Below, one piece after another: positions 27,827-33,210 of a stretch of DNA of 33,210 bases (position 1 is the first letter of the stretch; each line of letters begins with the position of its first letter). Location: positions 1-33,210 of the forward strand of contig CAISOD010000029.1 of assembly GCA_903887045.1 (NCBI GenBank). Direction: 5' to 3'. The DNA is from an uncultured Gammaproteobacteria bacterium (GTDB taxonomy: Bacteria > Pseudomonadota > Gammaproteobacteria > Pseudomonadales > Pseudohongiellaceae). The position numbers and the translations under genes are program-made. The notes under the pieces are model-generated. The model had not been told where the DNA came from. It saw only the letters and a program-made list of their open reading frames with translations, and did not search any database.

Positions 27827-28702
27827 TTGAACCAGCCGACTTCTCCGCCCAAGACCGATACCGCCACTGCTGCCACCTGCATTCCGCAGGCCTTGCTGCA
27901 CCTGCACGCGGTGGATTTCCATGCCGGTGACCGCCACATCCTGCAACAGGTAAACCTGCATCTGACGCAGGGCCAGATCCTGACGCTCATCGGCCCCAAC
28001 GGTGCCGGCAAGACCACACTGGTGAAGATCGCTCTCGGGCTGGTGGTGCCCAGCAGCGGCACTGTCAACCGCAGTGCCGACCTGCGCATCGGCTACATGC
28101 CGCAGCGCTTGCAGGTGGATGCCACCTTGCCGCTGAGTGTGCAGCGCTTCCTGCAGCTGGCGCCGCGCTCCACTGCGGCCGACATCACTACTGCACTGCA
28201 GGAAGTAGGTGCCGATCATCTGCGCCACAGCCGCCTGCAATCCCTTTCCGGCGGTGAGCTGCAGCGCGTATTGCTGGCGCGGGCGTTGCTCGGCAAGCCG
28301 CAGCTGCTGGTACTCGACGAACCCACCCAGGGTGTCGATCTCAAAGGCCAGGCCGAGTTGTACGACCTCATTACCCGCATTCGTGACCGCCATGGCTGTG
28401 GCGTGTTGATGGTGTCGCACGATCTTCACCTGGTGATGTCGGCCACCGACGAAGTGATCTGCCTCAACCAGCACGTGTGCTGCCATGGCCATCCGGAACA
28501 AGTCGGCAACGATCCCGCGTATCTCGAACTGTTCGGCAAGGCCGGCGTAGAGGCGATGGCTGTATACACCCACCATCATTATCACGAGCACGATCTGCAC
28601 GGGAATGTGGTGGACGAACATGTACACGACGCCAACTGTCAGCACTCACCTGCGCCAAGTCTGTTGTTGCATCCGAACGCACCGCGCAGGAGTTCGCACT
28701 GA
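27827..28702 (+). CDS. znuC: Zinc ABC transporter ATP-binding protein ZnuC
   Basis: [44 protein letters not shown]; His-rich C-terminal tail; TTG start. Confidence 0.93.
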   Translation: MNQPTSPPKTDTATAATCIPQALLHLHAVDFHAGDRHILQQVNLHLTQGQILTLIGPNGAGKTTLVKIALGLVVPSSGTVNRSADLRIGYMPQRLQVDATLPLSVQRFLQLAPRSTAADITTALQEVGADHLRHSRLQSLSGGELQRVLLARALLGKPQLLVLDEPTQGVDLKGQAELYDLITRIRDRHGCGVLMVSHDLHLVMSATDEVICLNQHVCCHGHPEQVGNDPAYLELFGKAGVEAMAVYTHHHYHEHDLHGNVVDEHVHDANCQHSPAPSLLLHPNAPRRSSH

Positions 28703-29478
28703 TGGCTGATTTTCTCTGGCGCGCCATCACTGCGGGCTTGTTGCTGGCTGTGGTGGCAGGTCCACTGGGCTGCTTCATCGTCTGGCGCCGCATGGCGTAT
28801 TTCGGTGACACGCTATCGCACTCGGCCTTGCTCGGCATTGCGTTTGGGTTGTTGTTCGATCTCAATTTGCAGGTAGCAGTTGTGGTTTCATCTGCCGCTA
28901 TCGCGCTACTGCTGGTGTTACTCGAACGCCACAAGTCGCTCGCTACTGATACCTTGCTCGGCATTCTTGCCCACAGTGCCCTCGCGCTCGGCCTGGTATT
29001 GCTCAGCTTCACGCCAACACAAATCGATCTTCAGGCCTATCTGTTCGGCGACTTGCTGACAGTAACCAGCAGTGAGTTGCTGTGGCTGGTGTTCGGTGCT
29101 GCTTGCGCACTCGCGCTGTTGCTGACGCAGTGGAATGGGTTGCTGTCGTTCACCCTGCAAAGCGAACTGGCGCAAGTGGAAGGCCTCAACGTGGCACGCC
29201 TGCGCGTTCTGCTGATGCTGATGATTTCGTTGGTGGTGGCAGTATCGATGAAGATAGTGGGCGTATTGCTGATCACGTCACTGCTGATTATTCCAGCCGC
29301 CACCGCTCGCTTGTTTGCGCACTCGCCGGAGCAGATGGCCTTGGGTGCCAGCCTTTGCGGTTGTATTGCAGTCCTCGGCGGCATTGCTGCGTCGTGGTTC
29401 TGGGACACCCCGACCGGGCCCAGCATTGTGGTGGTTGCCGCATTGCTGTTTGCGGTGGGTTCGTTGCGCAAAGCCTGA
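28702..29478 (+). CDS. znuB: Zinc ABC transporter permease ZnuB
   Basis: [50 protein letters not shown] overlap with znuC. The listed ORF start at 28477 is an extension. Confidence 0.94.
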   Translation: MADFLWRAITAGLLLAVVAGPLGCFIVWRRMAYFGDTLSHSALLGIAFGLLFDLNLQVAVVVSSAAIALLLVLLERHKSLATDTLLGILAHSALALGLVLLSFTPTQIDLQAYLFGDLLTVTSSELLWLVFGAACALALLLTQWNGLLSFTLQSELAQVEGLNVARLRVLLMLMISLVVAVSMKIVGVLLITSLLIIPAATARLFAHSPEQMALGASLCGCIAVLGGIAASWFWDTPTGPSIVVVAALLFAVGSLRKA

Positions 29479-29539
29479 GTTTTTTGTCTCGTTGTCGCTT
29501 CTTTCATGCAGTCGGTTCTTACCCGCAGAGGAATGCCGC

Positions 29540-30028
29540 ATGTGGTTCGATGAGTTCGCAACACCCATTGGCAAGCTCACGGTTGCCGTAGACGACACCG
29601 GCGTACGGTATGTGCTGTTTGAATCCAGTCGCCATCCCATGCCTGCGCAAGACGACTGGAAGCGCGACAGGAAGGCAACGCGCGAGGTACGTGAACAATT
29701 GCTTGAGTACTTTGCCGGCAAACGCAAAGGCTTTGATCTGCAGGTGAATGCGGTCGGCACGCCTTTCCAGCGCAAGCTCTGGCTGGCCCTTGCAAAGATT
29801 CCGCACGGCAGCACCGTGAGCTACGGCGAGCTGGCGGCAAAGATAGGCAGGCCGGCTGCATCACGCGCCGTTGGCGCTGCCAGCGGCCGCAATCCGCTAC
29901 CTATCCTGTTGCCGTGTCATCGCGTGGTGGGCAGTGATGGCAGCCTTACTGGTTTTGGCGGTGGCTTGCCGGTGAAGGCGTGGTTATTGTCGCATGAAGG
30001 GGCAGGGACTTATCTGCTGTTCGACTAG
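29540..30028 (+). CDS. ogt: Methylated-DNA--[protein]-cysteine S-methyltransferase
   Basis: GTPFQRKLWLALAKIPHGSTVSYGELA; active site ILLPCHRVVGSDGSLTGFGGG. Confidence 0.93.
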   Translation: MWFDEFATPIGKLTVAVDDTGVRYVLFESSRHPMPAQDDWKRDRKATREVREQLLEYFAGKRKGFDLQVNAVGTPFQRKLWLALAKIPHGSTVSYGELAAKIGRPAASRAVGAASGRNPLPILLPCHRVVGSDGSLTGFGGGLPVKAWLLSHEGAGTYLLFD

Positions 30029-30035
30029 CCGCCGA

Positions 30036-30683
30036 TTATTTCCTGGCTTCCAGCACCGAACGGAATGTCACCAGCATCTTCTGTGGATCAGTTGGTGACT
30101 TGAAGAAGCCCTGGAAATCGCCCTCTGGGTTGATCAGCGCAATTTCGCCGCTGTGCGTCACTTCATAGTCGGTTTCGTTTTTCCCGGGCAGGTAGCCGAA
30201 GGCAATGTTGAGCTGGTGGGCGAGGTTGAATATCTCGATGTACTCACCGGTGGCACCAACGTAATCCTTGCCGAAGTACTGCACATAGGCGCCGAGTTTT
30301 TCCGGCGTGTCACGCATAGGATCAACGGTGACAAGCGCAACCTGCAGGTTGGCGCCAGCGACCGTATCGGCTTCATTCAACAACTTGTGGAACTGATTGA
30401 TGCTTGCCATGGTGGTGGGACACACATCAGGGCAGGTGGTGTAGCCGAAGAACATCAGCGTCCAGTGGCCTTGCAGCCAGGCCTTGGTGAATGGCTGGTT
30501 GTTGTAGTCGGTCAGTTTGAAATCAGCAAAGCGGCGCGGCACGTCGTAAACGAACAAGCCCTGCTCGCTCATCTGCGCCTGCGTCATTACCGCTGGCGAC
30601 AGAATCCTGTTCGCGGTCAATCCCACCACGAGTGCCATGAAGGCAGCGCAGCCTATAACCGTATTGGCAACACCCTTTTGCAT
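30036..30683 (-). CDS. SCO1/SenC family copper chaperone for cytochrome oxidase
   Basis: MFFGYTTCPDVCPTTM and VTHSGEIALINPEGDFQGFF; next to cyoE and ctaA. Confidence 0.94.
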   Translation of the reverse strand: MQKGVANTVIGCAAFMALVVGLTANRILSPAVMTQAQMSEQGLFVYDVPRRFADFKLTDYNNQPFTKAWLQGHWTLMFFGYTTCPDVCPTTMASINQFHKLLNEADTVAGANLQVALVTVDPMRDTPEKLGAYVQYFGKDYVGATGEYIEIFNLAHQLNIAFGYLPGKNETDYEVTHSGEIALINPEGDFQGFFKSPTDPQKMLVTFRSVLEARK

Positions 30684-30695
30684 GAAGATTCCGCG

Positions 30696-31574
30696 TTACA
30701 GGTAATGATCGATCAGCAGCACGATGAACAACGCGATCAGGTAGAAGATAGAGAAGCGGAATGTCTGCATGGCGGCCTGAGGTCGCTTCGTCACCATCAG
30801 GTTGATCGAGTGGTAGAGGAAGCCGGCGCCAAGTACCAACGCGGACATCAGATAGAACAAACCGCTCATGCCTGTCAGATAAGGCATCACGCTCACCACC
30901 AGCATGATGATGGTGTAAAGCAGCGTATGCAGCTTGGTGAGCGCCTCACCGTGCGTAACGGGCAGCATCGGGATATTGGTTTTGGCGTAATCGTTCTTGC
31001 GGTGTATCGCCAAGGGCCAGAAATGAGGTGGTGTCCACGCAAAGATGATCAGCACCAGCAGCAAGCCACCTGGTTCAACGGTGCCGGTAACAGCCGTCCA
31101 ACCCAACAACGGTGGCATGGCCCCAGAAAGTCCGCCAATCACAATGTTCTGCGGCGTCGCCCGCTTGAGCCAGCCGGTATAGATGATGGCGTAGCCAACG
31201 AACGACGCCAACGTGAGCCATGCACACAGCGGGTTCACCAGCCACATCAGTATCGCCATGCCGCTGAGGCAGATCGCACAAGCGAACAACAGTGCCTGCG
31301 TCGGTGTCACCTTGCCTTGTGGTATCGGCCGCTTCAGCGTGCGTTGCATGATGGTGTCGATGCGGTGATCAATCAGGTGATTGACGACAGCACCGGCGCT
31401 GGCTACCAGCGCAATGCCGACGTTGCCCCACAACAAGGCATCAAGCGGCACCATGCCCGGGACGGCGAGGAACATGCCGACCATCGCAGTGAGGATCATC
31501 ATCATCACTACGCGCGGCTTGGTCATCTCGTAGTAGTCGCGCCAACTGGCGCGCTTGGGTAGAGCGGTATCCAT
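30696..31574 (-). CDS. cyoE: Protoheme IX farnesyltransferase (heme O synthase)
   Basis: UbiA-family; YYEMTKPRVVMMM, NHLIDHRIDTIMQRTLKRPIPQG, WTPPHFWPLAI. Confidence 0.95.
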   Translation of the reverse strand: MDTALPKRASWRDYYEMTKPRVVMMMILTAMVGMFLAVPGMVPLDALLWGNVGIALVASAGAVVNHLIDHRIDTIMQRTLKRPIPQGKVTPTQALLFACAICLSGMAILMWLVNPLCAWLTLASFVGYAIIYTGWLKRATPQNIVIGGLSGAMPPLLGWTAVTGTVEPGGLLLVLIIFAWTPPHFWPLAIHRKNDYAKTNIPMLPVTHGEALTKLHTLLYTIIMLVVSVMPYLTGMSGLFYLMSALVLGAGFLYHSINLMVTKRPQAAMQTFRFSIFYLIALFIVLLIDHYL

Positions 31575-31580
31575 CGGGAT

Positions 31581-32606
31581 TTACCAGGTGGTAGTGGCTT
31601 TGTGCAGGCGGTAGTTCAGGGTGATAAGAGCCAGCAAGAGTAGCGCGCCGCCAGCGTTGTGGGCAACGGCGACAGCCAGTGGCAACGACCAGATGACATT
31701 GCTGAGCCCAAGGCCGATTTGCAGCACCAGCAATCCCAACAGCACATTGGCCATGCTCCGCATCTGCGGACCACCAGCGTAGCGATACAGTCGCGAGATA
31801 AGGAAGCCGAGATACAGAGCCACCAAAATGGCACCGATGCGATGCGTCATATGTATCGCCACGCGGGCGCTGCCATCGAGCTGGCCACCGAGGTAATTGG
31901 GACCGATTTCCTGCGCAAAGTTGAAACCACTGCCGAAGTCCATCGTTGGCCACCAGCTGCCCTGGCAGGTTGGCAGGTCAGGACAGGCAAGGGCAGCGTA
32001 GTTGGTGCTGGTCCAGCCGCCAAGTGTGATCTGGCAGATAACGAGCACCATCGCGATTAGCGACGACATCTTCAGTTTGCGCCAGTGATGCAACGATACT
32101 GCCGGCGCCGGCCACTGCCACGTCAGCAGGCGCAGACGCAACAGCCACAACAGACTCAGCGTTGAGAATCCGCCGAGCAAGTGCAGCGTAACGATCTGCG
32201 GCCACAGCTTCAGCGTCACCGTCCACATACCGAACAACCCTTGGGCAATGACAAGTGCCAGCAAGAGCAGCGGCAATCTGATCGGCTGGCCACGCTCATT
32301 ACGGTGTTTGTAAGCGAATGCGTTGACTATGATGATCAGGAAGCCGAGCGAACCAGCGAAATAGCGGTGCATTACTTCAGGCCAGGCTTTTTCGTGTTCA
32401 AACGGGGCATCGGGAAATGCCTGTTCGGCAGCAACAACCTGCTCGCTGGTTTGCGGCCACAACACGTGTCCGTAACAACCCGGCCAATCGGGACAGCCGA
32501 GGCCTGCATCTTTCAATCGCGTAAATGAGCCCAGTACGACAACACAGAATGCCAACGCGAGGGCAAGTTGGACGAGCAGGAAAGAGGGCTTGTTGGTAGT
32601 CATCAT
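31581..32606 (-). CDS. ctaA: Heme A synthase (COX15/CtaA family)
   Basis: FTRLKDAGLGCPDWPGCYG, EVMHRYFAGSLGF, TLGGWTSTNYAALACPDLPTCQG, HMTHRIGAI. Confidence 0.95.
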   Translation of the reverse strand: MMTTNKPSFLLVQLALALAFCVVVLGSFTRLKDAGLGCPDWPGCYGHVLWPQTSEQVVAAEQAFPDAPFEHEKAWPEVMHRYFAGSLGFLIIIVNAFAYKHRNERGQPIRLPLLLLALVIAQGLFGMWTVTLKLWPQIVTLHLLGGFSTLSLLWLLRLRLLTWQWPAPAVSLHHWRKLKMSSLIAMVLVICQITLGGWTSTNYAALACPDLPTCQGSWWPTMDFGSGFNFAQEIGPNYLGGQLDGSARVAIHMTHRIGAILVALYLGFLISRLYRYAGGPQMRSMANVLLGLLVLQIGLGLSNVIWSLPLAVAVAHNAGGALLLLALITLNYRLHKATTTW

Positions 32607-32633
32607 CGTTCTCCCGCAATGGGCGCTTGCGTG

Positions 32634-33210
32634 TCAACCAAGACTGCTCTGATCGAGCAGCTTGTCGATATCGTCGAGTATCTGGTCAGCATCGTTGGAG
32701 GGCGTGAAATACAACATGATGTTGCCAACAGGGTCCATCACATAGATGTAATGGCCGGCAATTGGATCCTCTCCGTCTTTCACGGTGCGCTGCAGCACTT
32801 GTGCCAGCTTTCCGGCATCGGCATGCAGCACGCGCATGTCGCCTTGTTCTTTTTGCAGGTAGTCCACCGTGCTTTGGGTAAGCACGTCATCGCCAGCCAG
32901 TACGTATGCCCGCTCTAAGCGACTGCTTTCACTGCCGAGGCGGATATGCAGCTGGCGCAGGAAGTACAAGCGCTCCTGACACTCTGCTTCGCAATCAGCA
33001 CTGCCGAGGTACAGCAGTTGCCATGGGCGCGGGTCATAATCCTCAGGACTGACGTTCGTGGTCATTTCTTCGAAGCTTTGGTACGCAGGCTTGCCGCCGG
33101 CATCGGTGAGTTGCAGCTCGGCGATATCGAGCACCGGAATCACCAGGGTGCCTTTGCTTGTGGTGCCGATATTGCCTTTGTTGATGCTGAACTGGTACAG
33201 CAGTGTGGCC
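32634..33210 (-). CDS. Sco-like/thioredoxin-fold protein of cytochrome oxidase assembly cluster, 5' truncated by window edge
   Basis: Frame open to the right edge (...ATLLYQFSINKGNIGTTSKGTLVIPVLD). CX3C motif ADCEAECQERL and distal GHYIYVMDPVGNIMLYF parallel Sco motifs. Confidence 0.65.
   Translation of the reverse strand, partial: ATLLYQFSINKGNIGTTSKGTLVIPVLDIAELQLTDAGGKPAYQSFEEMTTNVSPEDYDPRPWQLLYLGSADCEAECQERLYFLRQLHIRLGSESSRLERAYVLAGDDVLTQSTVDYLQKEQGDMRVLHADAGKLAQVLQRTVKDGEDPIAGHYIYVMDPVGNIMLYFTPSNDADQILDDIDKLLDQSSLG

Noticed and set aside
27755-28645. N-terminal 300 aa of the minus-strand ORF 26843..28645
   Set aside because: Antisense to znuC; real ZnuA starts with a signal-peptide Met at 27754.
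1-33210. CRISPR arrays, tRNA/rRNA genes, insertion sequences or prophage genes
   Set aside because: None seen: no regularly spaced repeats, transposase/integrase motifs or tRNA-like cloverleaf in the gaps examined by eye.

Overview
This 33.2 kb window looks like a gammaproteobacterial chromosome segment (inference from cc4/engB/polA/znu synteny and protein families). It is gene-dense and mostly recognisable. Left to right: a type I secretion module cut by the left edge (ABC ATPase, HlyD, TolC-like); a GNAT + PIG-L deacetylase pair (-); a sulfotransferase (+). Next comes a minus-strand gene train of about 15 kb (21379 to 6463) with a T2SS gspL-M-E-F-D-G-H-I-J-K set that runs directly into a Wzm/Wzt-type polysaccharide ABC exporter, a polytopic glycosyltransferase and a GT2-GtrA fusion. 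It is followed by dsbA, cytochrome c4, engB, polA, znuA / znuC-znuB, ogt, and sco-cyoE-ctaA plus an upstream Sco-like ORF cut by the right edge. The strongest second-look items are: (1) an unannotated ~130-nt sRNA candidate between engB and polA (minus strand) with a consensus-like sigma-E/AlgU promoter, three hairpins and C/U-rich loops, at the Spot 42/ErsA locus; (2) a DNA polymerase I in which all four 3'-5' exonuclease metal-ligand carboxylates appear substituted while the polymerase and 5' nuclease motifs are intact; (3) a GspC-less T2SS with a predicted liposecretin, continuous with a glycan export/decoration module; (4) a perfect 22-bp palindrome just upstream of the first gene of that train. 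No searches or folding programs were run.
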